Of a stretch of 64,000 bases of DNA, positions 17,392-26,453 are shown piece by piece. Within the stretch, counting starts at the first letter, position 1, and each line of letters opens with the position of its first letter. The stretch spans positions 62,001-126,000 of the forward strand of contig NZ_JNIF01000004.1 of NCBI RefSeq assembly GCF_000702445.1, read 5' to 3'. Made by a program: the position numbers and the translations under genes. Origin of the DNA: Bryobacter aggregatus MPL3. GTDB taxonomy: Bacteria > Acidobacteriota > Terriglobia > Bryobacterales > Bryobacteraceae. The notes beneath the pieces are model-generated. The model searched no databases, was not told the origin of the DNA, and saw only the letters and a program-made list of their open reading frames with translations.

Positions 17392-17402
17392 GTCACAGTG
17401 AC
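17392..17402. promoter_or_regulatory. Small palindrome in a divergent promoter region
   Basis: GTCACAGTGAC is a perfect 5+1+5 inverted repeat between the divergent metalloprotease and NHL-repeat genes. It is short enough to occur by chance, but it is placed where an operator would be. Confidence 0.25.
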
Positions 17403-17408
17403 AATTTT

Positions 17409-19988
17409 TTGGCGATTTTTCCTCCCTCGCTCGCACTAGCTCATGTGCAGCTTTTGTTTGTATCTCTTCTCGCCGTGATGGCGATGGCGCAGGATGCGAC
17501 GCCGGTATGGAAGCTGAAGACCATCGCCGGTGGAACTGAGGCGGGGGATGGCGGCCGTGCCTTCGATGCCTCGATTCGTTATCTGCAGGGCGTGACGAGC
17601 GACAACCAGGGGAATCTTTATTTCTCCGATGCCGACGATCACCGCGTCCGCCGGATCGGTCCCGATGGAAAGATCACCACTCTTGCGGGAGACGGAGTGC
17701 CGGGTTTCTCTGGAGACGGAGGGCCGGCAAAGTTTGCACGCATCAATACTCCTTATGGTCTGAGCGTGACGCCGCTGGGCGATCTGCTGTTCTGCGATCT
17801 GGGGAACGCTCGCGTCCGGCGCATCTCCCGCAACGGGCAGATCGACACGATTGCCGGCGGCGGCAGCCGTGCAATTCCGGTGAGTGGCCAGCTTCTGAAT
17901 CCACTGGAGATCAAACTACTTGCCCCGAGGAATGTACTGGCCACCAAGAATGGATCGATCTATCTCTCGGAGTTTGGAGCCAACCGGATTCTGATCCTCC
18001 GCTCAGACGGCAACCTGACGGCGGCGCCGATCGCGAGTGGTGACCTCCTCTCGCCCACCGGGCTTGCCCTTGATGCAGCGGGCAATCTTCTCTATCTCGA
18101 TAGCGGAAACGCCCGTGTGCGCCGGCTTTCGCCGCTGGGACAGATCGATACGCTGGTGGCCGCCTCGCCCGCTTTGCCGCTGGAGCGCCCGGTGGGGCTG
18201 GCCTTGCGTGCCGATCAAAGCCTGCTCATTGCCGACACCCGCGGGGACTATCTGTGGAGCTACAATGCCGAGGGCAAGATCAGCAGATTCCCGCCGGGCG
18301 GACGGGATGTGACGATCGATCCGCTCGGCAATGCCGTCACCGCGGGAGGCAGTTGGCTCCGCCGTGTCGATCGTGCGGGGCTGATGGAGATTCTCATCGG
18401 AAACAACTGGAGCACCTTTCGCGGCGACGGAGGACCTGCCCTCGCCGCCCGCTTGAACAAGCCGACGGGTGTCGTTGCAGATTCGCAAGGCAATGTCTAC
18501 TTCAGCGATACCGCGAACCACCGCGTGCGCCGCATCGGTGCCGACGGAGCGATCACCACGGTAGCCGGGAACGGCGAGGCCAGTTATGGGGGCGATGGGG
18601 GGCCGGCGACGGAGGCTTTTCTGAACGCTCCCACTTACCTGGCCGTCGATCCGTTCGACAACATCTACGTCTCGGATACGGGCAATCATCGTGTGCGCGC
18701 CTTCACGCCGGGCGGGGTGATCCAGACGATTGCCGGAACGGGCCGCACCGATTTTTCGAACGACAATATTCTCGCTCTCCAGGCGAATGTGGCGAGCCCC
18801 GCTGGCCTTGCCTTCGATGCTTCGGGCAACTTATTTCTGGTCGAGCGTGGCCAGCATCGGGTGCGCCGCATTGGCTTGAATGGCCGGGTGCAAACGGTTG
18901 CCGGCAATGCGTTGCGTGGCGGAGGTGGCGACGGACAGGATGCGCTGCTGGCGAGTCTTCACACCCCGGGCGCTCTGAGCGTCGATCGCACCGGCAATCT
19001 CTACATCGCGGATACGGGCACGCAGTCCATCCGTTTTGTCGAAGCGAGCAGTGGCAGAATCCAAACGCTGCTGAGTGATCTCAAGAATCCCGAAGGTCTC
19101 GCCGTCACGCCCAACGGGACGCTCTATTTTTCTGAATCACAAAGTTTTCGGGTGCGGCAGCGGACGCTCGACGGCAGCTTGACTACGATTGCCGGCCGCA
19201 ATGGCGAGAATGGGTTCAACGCGGACACCGGCAACGCCACCGCCATTACGCTGAACGAGCCGGCTGGCCTTGCACTCCATCCGAACGGCGCGCTGCTTCT
19301 TGCCGATCGGCTGAACGATCGCATTCGTCTGCTGGAGGCGCCCGCGGAGGCAGTCTCTCCACTCTTGCAGGACTTTCGGGTGGTGCATGCGGCCAGCTTT
19401 CGCGAGACGAGTTTTGCCCCGGGGCTGCTCCTCTCTCTTCTGACGGTAGGGCTCACGCAACCGGAATTGGCCCAGATCACAATCGACGGTTTCGTTGCGC
19501 CGATCTCCTATGCCAGCGCAACGCAACTGAACTTTCGCGTGCCGGAAGCCATTGCCGGGCGAACTCGGGTGAGCCTGGAACTGCGTGTCGGGGGGGCTCT
19601 TCGCTTTCGGGAGAACTATGATGTCGTGGGGGCGGCGCCCGCGTTCTTTGAGGTGCCGGGCGCAGATGGCCTTGTCTTTGCCACTGGGGCCAACGGGAGC
19701 CTGATCAGCGATGCAAGCCCGGCGCATGCCGACGATATCCTGACCCTGCTTGCGACAGGCGAAGGACTGCACACGGACCGCAACGGGACCACGATCCCGT
19801 TTTTGGCTCCGAGTGTGGAACTCAATGGAGTGGCCGCAGAACTGCTCTCCGCCGTTGCGGCACCGGCCGGTGTCCTGCAAGTGACTATCCGTGTGCCAAA
19901 CACCTTCCGGCAGAGCGGGCGTCTCCCCATTCGTCTGCGCATCGGCACTTTCCTCAATCCCCAGACACAAGTTCTGATCCTCCAGTAA
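17409..19988 (+). CDS. NHL-repeat beta-propeller protein with C-terminal TIGR03437-type domain
   Basis: The 859-residue protein has an N-terminal signal sequence (LLFVSLLAVMAMAQ) and about ten or more NHL-type blade repeats between residues 40 and 650. Each repeat has the pattern GNLYFSDADDHRVRRI ... ITTLAGDG. The last 200 residues begin VVHAASFRETSFAPG and contain ATQLNFRVPEAIAGRT, which match the C-terminal domain called TIGR03437 that is abundant in Solibacter-like acidobacteria. It is probably a secreted or surface propeller, function unknown. The start is uncertain: TTG 17409 and GTG 17445 are both possible and neither has a clear ribosome site. No catalytic motif is seen. Confidence 0.88.
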   Translation: MAIFPPSLALAHVQLLFVSLLAVMAMAQDATPVWKLKTIAGGTEAGDGGRAFDASIRYLQGVTSDNQGNLYFSDADDHRVRRIGPDGKITTLAGDGVPGFSGDGGPAKFARINTPYGLSVTPLGDLLFCDLGNARVRRISRNGQIDTIAGGGSRAIPVSGQLLNPLEIKLLAPRNVLATKNGSIYLSEFGANRILILRSDGNLTAAPIASGDLLSPTGLALDAAGNLLYLDSGNARVRRLSPLGQIDTLVAASPALPLERPVGLALRADQSLLIADTRGDYLWSYNAEGKISRFPPGGRDVTIDPLGNAVTAGGSWLRRVDRAGLMEILIGNNWSTFRGDGGPALAARLNKPTGVVADSQGNVYFSDTANHRVRRIGADGAITTVAGNGEASYGGDGGPATEAFLNAPTYLAVDPFDNIYVSDTGNHRVRAFTPGGVIQTIAGTGRTDFSNDNILALQANVASPAGLAFDASGNLFLVERGQHRVRRIGLNGRVQTVAGNALRGGGGDGQDALLASLHTPGALSVDRTGNLYIADTGTQSIRFVEASSGRIQTLLSDLKNPEGLAVTPNGTLYFSESQSFRVRQRTLDGSLTTIAGRNGENGFNADTGNATAITLNEPAGLALHPNGALLLADRLNDRIRLLEAPAEAVSPLLQDFRVVHAASFRETSFAPGLLLSLLTVGLTQPELAQITIDGFVAPISYASATQLNFRVPEAIAGRTRVSLELRVGGALRFRENYDVVGAAPAFFEVPGADGLVFATGANGSLISDASPAHADDILTLLATGEGLHTDRNGTTIPFLAPSVELNGVAAELLSAVAAPAGVLQVTIRVPNTFRQSGRLPIRLRIGTFLNPQTQVLILQ

Positions 19989-20106
19989 CGAGGATCTTGG
20001 CCTCCAGTTGTAAAGATTTTGCAAATAATCGATCTAGGACCATCAAGGTCTCTCATGATTTGCTATGCTCATGGCTTGTGAAAATCTTCCAAGGATGTTC
20101 AATCTT

Positions 20107-20934
20107 ATGCAATTGAGTAGCAGTTGTAAGAGAAGTCTGATGTGGTGTGGACTGCTTCCCCTCCTTGCATCGGCCCAGGAAGGCCGGCCGCCGCAGTCTT
20201 TCATTCGCAATCATTACATCCTCTCGAAGCTGGACGCGAACCAGGATGGCGTGATCACCCTGGACGAACTTTCCCAGGCCCGCAAGGTGCTGCTCCGTTT
20301 TGATCTGGACGAAGATGGCATTCTCTCTGCAGAAGAACTCAAAGCGCCGATCCCGCTGGATCTGGGCGTGGACGAACTGGTCCAAGGTCTGCTCGCTCAT
20401 GATAAGAATGGCGATGGCATCCTGACCAAGGACGAACTTCCGGAGCGCATGCAAGGGTTGCTGGTGCGCGGCGATCTGAATCATGATGGCAAGCTCGACA
20501 AGAGTGAATTGCGCAAGCTCGCCATCTCGATCAAGTTTCCGGATGGCCGGCCCGCGCCGGCCAATGCGCCTGCCGGCCCGATGCGGGTGGATCCGGTGGT
20601 TGCGGCTCTTGATACCGACAAGGATGGCAAGCTTTCTGCCGCGGAACTGACGGCTGCTCCGGAATCGCTTCGTGTTCTCGACAAGAATGGTGATGGCCAG
20701 ATCGTCGATTCTGAAGTGCGGCCTGCTCCGCGTACACCGCCTGGTACCCCGGCTGAACGAGCCGCTCGCATGTTCAATGAGCTTGATGCCGACAAGGATG
20801 GCAAGCTCTCCAAAGCCGAGTTGCCACCGCAAATGCAGGACCGCTTTGACCTGCTCGACACGAATCAAGATGGTTTTATTAGTAAAGAGGAACTAGCCAC
20901 GATGCTTGCCTCGCAGCCCGGACCGCGCCACTAA
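20107..20934 (+). CDS. Secreted EF-hand calcium-binding protein with eight motifs
   Basis: The protein has a signal-like N-terminus (MQLSSSCKRSLMWCGLLPLL) and eight EF-hand loops, for example DANQDGVITLDE, DLDEDGILSAEE, DKNGDGILTKDE, DTDKDGKLSAAE and DTNQDGFISKEE, arranged in pairs. All have Asp at positions 1, 3 or 5 and an acidic residue at 12, so most should bind calcium. Several in-frame ATG codons exist from 20065; I chose 20107 because AAGGA lies 11 bases before it and the signal peptide is then compact. It precedes the ApbE-like and PepSY-helix genes with a gap of 33 bases and is probably in their operon. Confidence 0.88.
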   Translation: MQLSSSCKRSLMWCGLLPLLASAQEGRPPQSFIRNHYILSKLDANQDGVITLDELSQARKVLLRFDLDEDGILSAEELKAPIPLDLGVDELVQGLLAHDKNGDGILTKDELPERMQGLLVRGDLNHDGKLDKSELRKLAISIKFPDGRPAPANAPAGPMRVDPVVAALDTDKDGKLSAAELTAAPESLRVLDKNGDGQIVDSEVRPAPRTPPGTPAERAARMFNELDADKDGKLSKAELPPQMQDRFDLLDTNQDGFISKEELATMLASQPGPRH

Positions 20935-20967
20935 GGGCGGGGATCCCCACAAGCTAAGGACTCTCGA

Positions 20968-22425
20968 ATGAAACGATTTTTCCCCCTGATTGCGGTGACG
21001 ATGGCGCTGGGCGTATTCGGCGCATTCTCCCGGTTGCCGCAATCCCAAGTATTTGTCTCGCGGCATGAGAACGTACTCGGCACTTCGCTCGAATTGAAAT
21101 TCCGCGCGGCGAATGAGAAGCAAGCAGACAAGGCCGAGGCGGCGGCTCTGGCAGAGATTGACCGTCTGAATCTGATTCTGAGCGCTTGGAATTCCAATAG
21201 CGAATTTAGCCGTTGGGCGCGCACACAGAATGTCGCGGTGCCGGTCTCGCCGGAACTCTTTGAAGTCCTCGGGCTTTTCGATGCCTGGAAGACTCGTTCT
21301 CAGGGTGCTCTCGATGCCTCAGCGGAAGCTTTCGGCCGTCTGTGGAAGAAAGGGAAGCTCCCTTCCCAAGATGCGATGGCTGCCACGCTCGCCAGCGTTC
21401 GTCAGGCGCACTGGAAGCTGGACCCCATCGCGCACACGGCGACCCATTTGAGTACGACTCCGATCGCGCTGAACTCCTTTGCCAAGAGCTATGTGGTCCA
21501 GCATGCGGCGGATGCCGCTCTCGCGGCAGGCGCCCTCGGTGCGGTTGTGAATGTGGGCGGCGACCTTGTGGTGCGCGGCCAGTTTGAAGAAACGATCAGC
21601 GTTGCCGATCCGCGCAACGATGCCGAGAACGCTACCCCCATCGCCACCTTGCAGGCGAACGGCATGGCGGTTGCGACCAGCGGCAACTACCGCCGTGGCG
21701 TCAGCATCGACGGCCATCATTATTCCCACATCATCGATCCGCGCACGGGCATTCCTGCCGATCACGTGCTCAGCTCCACGGTGATTGCACGCGACGCCGT
21801 GGAAGCAGGTGCGCTGGCCACGGCCTTCTCTGTCCTGTCCTTGCAGGAAAGTGCCATCCTGGCCCGCAGCTTCCCCGGGATCCAGTACATGATCGTGCCC
21901 GCCAGCGGCGCGATTGTGCAAAGCGCCGGATGGACTGCGGTCGCCGCCCAAGCTCCTACGGCCGCCTCGCCCTACGAACTCACGATCCAGATGGAACTGG
22001 CCTCGATCCAGGCGCAGCGCTACCGCCGTCCCTTTGTCGCGATCTGGGTGGAGGATAAGGATAAGTATCCGGTCCGCACCGTCGCGCTTTGGTTCGACAA
22101 GACACGCTGGATTCCGGAACTGAAGAGTTGGTATCGTGGCGATCGTATGCGCACGCTTTCGGAAGGAACGGACATCACCGGCTCGGTATCGAGCGCCACG
22201 CGACCGCCTGGCAAGTACAGCATCAAGTGGGATGGCAAGGACAATGCTGGCAAGCTCGTCAAGCCTGGGAAGTACACGGTTTTCATCGAAGCGACGCGTG
22301 AGCATGGCGGCTATCAGATCCTGCGGCAGGAGATTGACATCCCCGGGGCAACGGCGCAGTTTACGCTTCCCGGCGGCGCGGAATTGGGAGCGGTGACGCT
22401 TGAATATCGCAAGTCCGGCCGCTGA
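20968..22425 (+). CDS. ApbE-like FAD:protein FMN transferase fused to a DUF2271-type domain
   Basis: The 485-residue protein has an N-terminal signal or anchor (MKRFFPLIAVTMALGVFGAF). An ApbE fold at about residues 28-320 contains VVNVGGDLVVRG and the hallmark HYSHIIDPRTGIPADHVLS. In the ApbE family the enzyme transfers FMN from FAD to Thr/Ser of target proteins in the periplasm, with Mg2+. The C-terminal 165 residues (YELTIQMELASIQAQRYRRP, YSIKWDGKDNAGKLVKPGKY) fit a DUF2271-type beta domain, normally encoded as a separate secreted protein next to ApbE. The next gene, a PepSY-type helix protein, starts inside this gene. The cluster probably serves periplasmic flavin-dependent electron transfer. 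No flavinylation target motif was found in the neighbours. Confidence 0.9.
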   Translation: MKRFFPLIAVTMALGVFGAFSRLPQSQVFVSRHENVLGTSLELKFRAANEKQADKAEAAALAEIDRLNLILSAWNSNSEFSRWARTQNVAVPVSPELFEVLGLFDAWKTRSQGALDASAEAFGRLWKKGKLPSQDAMAATLASVRQAHWKLDPIAHTATHLSTTPIALNSFAKSYVVQHAADAALAAGALGAVVNVGGDLVVRGQFEETISVADPRNDAENATPIATLQANGMAVATSGNYRRGVSIDGHHYSHIIDPRTGIPADHVLSSTVIARDAVEAGALATAFSVLSLQESAILARSFPGIQYMIVPASGAIVQSAGWTAVAAQAPTAASPYELTIQMELASIQAQRYRRPFVAIWVEDKDKYPVRTVALWFDKTRWIPELKSWYRGDRMRTLSEGTDITGSVSSATRPPGKYSIKWDGKDNAGKLVKPGKYTVFIEATREHGGYQILRQEIDIPGATAQFTLPGGAELGAVTLEYRKSGR

Positions 22426-23044
22426 GCCGCAGGTCGCCAGGGCACGGACTCCTGCTTGGAAGCGCCAGACGGCGATCCTTTCCCGATGGCTGCATATCTA
22501 TCTGTCGATGGTCAGTTTCGGAGTGCTGTTCTTCTTTGCAGTGACAGGACTGACGCTGAACCACACCGACTGGTTTGGGCAAGCGGAGAAGACCGTCCAG
22601 CTCAAGGGACAGGTTTCAAAAGCCTGGCTGCGGCAGGCAGATCCCGATGCGGTCTCCAAGCTTGAGATTGTCGAGCACTTGCGCAACAAGCACCAGATTC
22701 GCGGAGCGCTGAGCGACTTCCGGGTGGATGCGGCGCAGTGCGCGGTTTCCTTTAAGGGCCCCGGTTACACGGCCGATACCTTTATCGATCGGGAGACGGG
22801 TGCCTACGATCTGACAGAGACACGCATGGGTGTGGTTGCCATCCTGAACGATCTCCACAAGGGCCGTGACTCTGGCAAAGTGTGGTCGCTGCTGATTGAT
22901 GCTTCGGCCATTCTGATGGTGTTGGTCTCGATCAGCGGGATGCTGCTCATTCTCTTTCTCCAAAAGCGCCTGGTCTCTGGCATGGTGACGATGGTGGTAG
23001 GGTGTGTGCTCTGCTATGCCATCTACGCATTGTGGGTGCCCTAG
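22400..23044 (+). CDS. PepSY-associated transmembrane-helix protein
   Basis: The 214-residue protein starts at TTG 22400 with GGGAG nine bases upstream and overlaps the ApbE-like gene by 26 bases. It has a first membrane helix (YLSMVSFGVLFFFAVTGLTL) followed by NHTDW, the signature of PepSY-type helix proteins. A periplasmic PepSY-like domain spans about residues 60-155, and two C-terminal helices follow (ILMVLVSISGMLLILFL and MVVGCVLCYAIYALWV). Related proteins sit beside ApbE and DUF2271 genes and are thought to act in electron transfer across the inner membrane. The role here is inferred from family and context. Confidence 0.82.
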   Translation: MNIASPAAEPQVARARTPAWKRQTAILSRWLHIYLSMVSFGVLFFFAVTGLTLNHTDWFGQAEKTVQLKGQVSKAWLRQADPDAVSKLEIVEHLRNKHQIRGALSDFRVDAAQCAVSFKGPGYTADTFIDRETGAYDLTETRMGVVAILNDLHKGRDSGKVWSLLIDASAILMVLVSISGMLLILFLQKRLVSGMVTMVVGCVLCYAIYALWVP

Positions 23045-23078
23045 GCGTTGATGGGCGGCTTGTGATAGATTCGCCCGC

Positions 23079-23816
23079 ATGAACCGCCTCACCCGCCGCA
23101 TTTTCCTTGCGAGCTCTGTTCTTGGTGCACAGACTCCCTATACCCCCAAGCAGAGCGATCGCCCGGAGATCCTCACAGACGATGAGTCCGGTTTTGAGCC
23201 GATCTTCGATGGAAGCTCTCTATCAGGATGGGAAGGCGATCCCAGGTATTGGCGTGTGGAGGATGCTTCGATTGTTGGCGAGATCACACCGGAGACGATC
23301 GTCAAGAGCAATACCTTTCTCATCTGGAGGGGCGGCAAGCCGAAAGACTTTGAGCTGAAGGTGGATTACCGGATCACCCCGGCGGGCAACAGTGGGATCA
23401 ACTATCGCAGTGTGACTGTGTCCGATCCTGTGCGCACCGAGCATAAGTTTGCGATGCGTGGCTACCAGTGCGACATCGACGGCAAGAACGTCTACACGGG
23501 GCAGAACTACGAGGAGAAGGGAAGACTCTTTCTCGCGTTGCGCGGCCAGATGACGCATGTCGTGGGAGGCCGCAAGCCCATCGTTTTTTCAACATTCGGC
23601 GACGCCAAAGAGGCGTTGAGTAGCGATTGGAATTCCGTTCACCTGATCATTCGGGGCAACACACTGACGCATATGATCAACGGGCGTCTGATGAGTGTCG
23701 TCGTGGATGATGACGAAGCAAATCGCACTGCGGCTGGGGAAATCGGCGTACAGGTGCATGTCGGGCCGCCCATGAAGGTGGAATACCGGAAGTTTCGCCT
23801 GAAGTCCTGGCGGTAA
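23079..23816 (+). CDS. DUF1080 (3-keto-disaccharide hydrolase-like) secreted protein
   Basis: The 245-residue protein has a twin-arginine-like leader (LTRRIFLASSVLGAQ) and the DUF1080 pattern: FEPIFDGSSLSGWEG near the N-terminus, then PKDFELKVDYRITPAGNSGI, HLIIRGNTLTHMINGRLM and a C-terminal KVEYRKFRLK. The fold is a concanavalin-like beta jelly roll common in acidobacteria and planctomycetes; some members hydrolyse 3-keto-glycosides. Substrate is not evident here. It stands between the PepSY gene and the Mla-type operon without obvious linkage. Confidence 0.88.
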   Translation: MNRLTRRIFLASSVLGAQTPYTPKQSDRPEILTDDESGFEPIFDGSSLSGWEGDPRYWRVEDASIVGEITPETIVKSNTFLIWRGGKPKDFELKVDYRITPAGNSGINYRSVTVSDPVRTEHKFAMRGYQCDIDGKNVYTGQNYEEKGRLFLALRGQMTHVVGGRKPIVFSTFGDAKEALSSDWNSVHLIIRGNTLTHMINGRLMSVVVDDDEANRTAAGEIGVQVHVGPPMKVEYRKFRLKSWR

Positions 23817-23858
23817 CAGTTCTAGTAGGGGGAAGGTCTCATAGCCGTCTGGCACTTG

Positions 23859-24629
23859 ATGAACCCTCCCCAATCGTTGTTCCGATTTTCGGTCGAATGG
23901 TTCGGAAATTTAGCCCGCTTTGCGGGTCGAATTTGCTGGACCCTCGTGACTCCGCCCTATGAATTCAGAGAGTTCCTGCGCCAATGCGATTGGGTGGGAG
24001 CGCGCTCTCTCCCGCTGGTGGCGCTTGCTGGTGCGGCCATTGGCATTGTCCTTTCGTTGCAGACGCACGACAGCCTCGTTCGTTTTGGCGCCAAGTCTTT
24101 TCTCCCTGCGGTGGTCATCTTCTCGATCGTCAAAGAGAGCGGCCCCATCATCACGGGTCTGGTGGTGAGCGGGCGGGTGGGCGCGGGCATCGGCGCGGAA
24201 CTGGGTGCGATGAAGGTGACGGAACAAATCGATGCAATGGAAGTTTCGGCCGTGGACCCGGACCGCTATTTGGCGGTCACCCGCATTCTGGCTTGCACCC
24301 TGATGCTTCCGCTACTGACCGTGGCTGCGGATGTGAGCGGGATTCTGATGGGCTGGATTGCGACGACCCTCGCGGAACCGATCTCCTTCCGGCTCTTCAT
24401 GGAGTCGGGCTTCAAGAGTGTTCTCTATAGCGATGTCCTGGCGCCAACCTTCAAGACTGCTGTCTTTGGCGCGATCATCGGTTTGGTGTCCTGCTATGAA
24501 GGGATGAGCGCCAGCGGAGGCACCGAGGGGGTGGGCCGCGCCACCACCAGTTCTGTGGTTCTCTCCTCCTTGTTTGTGATTCTTGCGGATGTGATTCTTG
24601 TCCGGCTGCTGCAGGTGATCTATGCCTGA
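23859..24629 (+). CDS. MlaE-type lipid ABC transporter permease
   Basis: The 256-residue inner-membrane protein has the MlaE family pattern: ALAGAAIGIVLSLQ, SGRVGAGIGAELGAMKVTEQ, IDAMEVSAVDPDRYL and several helices. It is followed by the ATPase gene (8-base overlap) and an MCE protein gene, the arrangement of retrograde or anterograde phospholipid transporters between inner and outer membranes. I start at ATG 23859; TTG three bases earlier is also open. A GGAAGG sequence lies about 22 bases upstream, further than usual. Confidence 0.93.
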   Translation: MNPPQSLFRFSVEWFGNLARFAGRICWTLVTPPYEFREFLRQCDWVGARSLPLVALAGAAIGIVLSLQTHDSLVRFGAKSFLPAVVIFSIVKESGPIITGLVVSGRVGAGIGAELGAMKVTEQIDAMEVSAVDPDRYLAVTRILACTLMLPLLTVAADVSGILMGWIATTLAEPISFRLFMESGFKSVLYSDVLAPTFKTAVFGAIIGLVSCYEGMSASGGTEGVGRATTSSVVLSSLFVILADVILVRLLQVIYA

Positions 24630-25380
24630 AATGCCTGTCGTCATCAAAGATCTGAAGAAGTCCTTCGGCGAACAAGTGGTGCTTGATGGCATCAGTTTTG
24701 AGGTGGGCGAAAGCGAGAGCATCGCGGTTCTCGGACGGAGTGGAACCGGGAAAAGCGTCTTGCTGAAGCTGATGGTTGGTTTGTACCAACCGGATTCCGG
24801 ATCCATCAGGATTGAGGGCGACGAGATTCCTGATCTCTCGATCTCACAACTGAATGAGGTGCGGAAAAAACTCGGCTTTCTCTTCCAGGGCGCGGCGTTG
24901 TATGACTCGCTCACGGTGGGCGAGAACGTTGCGTTTCCAATTGGGCGTCACACCAAGAAATCGCCCGAGGAGCAGCAGGCGCGGGCTCGCGAGCTGCTGG
25001 CGGCGGTGGGGATGGAAAAGGACCTCGACAAGCTGCCCGCTGAGATTTCTGGCGGCATGCAGAAGCGGGTGGGCCTGGCCCGGGCGCTTGCTCTCGACCC
25101 GATTCTGTTGCTCTGCGACGAACCCACTGCAGGGCTCGATCCGATCACGTCCGAGGAAATCGGCCGTCTGATTCTCGACCTCAAACACAAACGCAAAATG
25201 AGTACGGTCATCGTCACTCATGACATTCACAACGCGAAGATCTTTGCAGACCGTCTGATTCTGCTGAACGAGGGAAAACTGGTGGCGCAAGGAACTTACT
25301 CGGAGATTGAGGCCATCGACGACCCCTTTGTGTCTCGCTTCTTTCAGGAGGACCTCTCGCAATGCAGCCCCAAGCAATAA
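24622..25380 (+). CDS. MlaF-type ABC transporter ATP-binding protein
   Basis: The 252-residue ATPase has Walker A GRSGTGKS, the signature ISGGMQKRVGLARAL, Walker B ILLLCDEPTAGLD and the H-loop VTHD. The GGMQKR form is typical of the Mla/Ttg2A family. It overlaps the permease gene by 8 bases and the MCE gene by 19, so the three are one operon. It powers the lipid transporter at the cytoplasmic face. Confidence 0.95.
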   Translation: MPEMPVVIKDLKKSFGEQVVLDGISFEVGESESIAVLGRSGTGKSVLLKLMVGLYQPDSGSIRIEGDEIPDLSISQLNEVRKKLGFLFQGAALYDSLTVGENVAFPIGRHTKKSPEEQQARARELLAAVGMEKDLDKLPAEISGGMQKRVGLARALALDPILLLCDEPTAGLDPITSEEIGRLILDLKHKRKMSTVIVTHDIHNAKIFADRLILLNEGKLVAQGTYSEIEAIDDPFVSRFFQEDLSQCSPKQ

Positions 25381-26453
25381 GCTCATTCCGGTTGGGCCTC
25401 TTCGTCATCGCGACTCTGGCGATTCTTGTCGCGGGCGTTTTCTGGATTGGCGCCAAACAGTTTCTACTCCAACCCACTTACACGTTGAATACCGAATTCA
25501 CGAATGTCGCCGGGCTCTTTGGCGGCTCTCCGGTGCGGGTGGGCGGGCTGGTGCGCGGCTCGGTGAAGCAGATCCAGTTGCCGAACCGGCCGGACGGCAA
25601 GGTGAAAGTGATCATGACTTTGGTGACCTCGACGAAGGCCGTTATTCGCAAGGATTCCACGGCGCTGATCAACTCCGAAGGCCTCATCGGCGATCTCTTC
25701 GTGGAGATCACCTTTGGTTCTCCCGATGCTCCGGAGGTGGAAGACGGCGCGTTCATCGCCTCTGTGCCGCCACTGCAGATTTCCGATCTGGTAAAAAAGG
25801 CGAACAACTTGCTGGATACGGCGAATGGCGCAATGACGAACATTGAACAAACGGCCGCGGCGTTGAGTTCGATCGGGAACAAAATTGACCGGGGTGCCGG
25901 CACGGCGGGTGCGCTGGTGAATGACAAGAGTTTGTATTCAAACCTGAATTCCGGTGTGGCTGCGATGCATGAAGACATGGAGGCGTTGAAGAAGAATTTT
26001 CTGTTGCGGGGTTTCTTCAAGAATCGTGGTTACGAAGATACAACGGAGTTGAAGAAGAACCTCGTGTCAGAGATCCCGACGGCTGCACCTACCAAGACCT
26101 TCACCTATGATGGCGAAAAACTCTTTGATAAACCGACAACCGCGAAGTTGAAGCGCGGCAAGTTGATGAACGAGGCGGGCCAGTATCTGGAACGAACTCC
26201 ATACGGACTGGTGATTGTGGCGAGCTTCTCGGACATGCGTGGCGACTCGGAGAAGGAGGCGACGCTCAGCGAAGCGCGCTCCATGGTTGCTCGCGATTAT
26301 CTGGTGCAGAATTTCAAGCTCGACGACACAAAGATCAAAACAATCGGGATGGGGAAGTCTCCCCGGATCGACAAGGGGAGTGAAATCCAGGTGATCATCT
26401 ACCCGCCGTCGGTCGCGGTGCCCACTGCAAAGACAACGAAGGGGAAGAAATGA
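25362..26453 (+). CDS. MlaD-type MCE protein with C-terminal OmpA-like domain
   Basis: The 363-residue protein has one N-terminal membrane helix (about 8-27, RLGLFVIATLAILVAGVFWI) and an MCE domain at about 38-115 (FTNVAGLFGGSPVRVGGLVR, GLIGDLFVEI). A helical stretch of about 100 residues follows. The C-terminal domain at about 245-350 resembles OmpA/MotB peptidoglycan-binding domains (ATLSEARSMVARDYLVQNF, IKTIGMGKSPRIDKGSEIQV). MCE proteins bind lipid for the transporter; the OmpA-like part might hold the complex to peptidoglycan, which is inference. The stop overlaps the fumC start (ATGA). Confidence 0.9.
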   Translation: MQPQAISSFRLGLFVIATLAILVAGVFWIGAKQFLLQPTYTLNTEFTNVAGLFGGSPVRVGGLVRGSVKQIQLPNRPDGKVKVIMTLVTSTKAVIRKDSTALINSEGLIGDLFVEITFGSPDAPEVEDGAFIASVPPLQISDLVKKANNLLDTANGAMTNIEQTAAALSSIGNKIDRGAGTAGALVNDKSLYSNLNSGVAAMHEDMEALKKNFLLRGFFKNRGYEDTTELKKNLVSEIPTAAPTKTFTYDGEKLFDKPTTAKLKRGKLMNEAGQYLERTPYGLVIVASFSDMRGDSEKEATLSEARSMVARDYLVQNFKLDDTKIKTIGMGKSPRIDKGSEIQVIIYPPSVAVPTAKTTKGKK

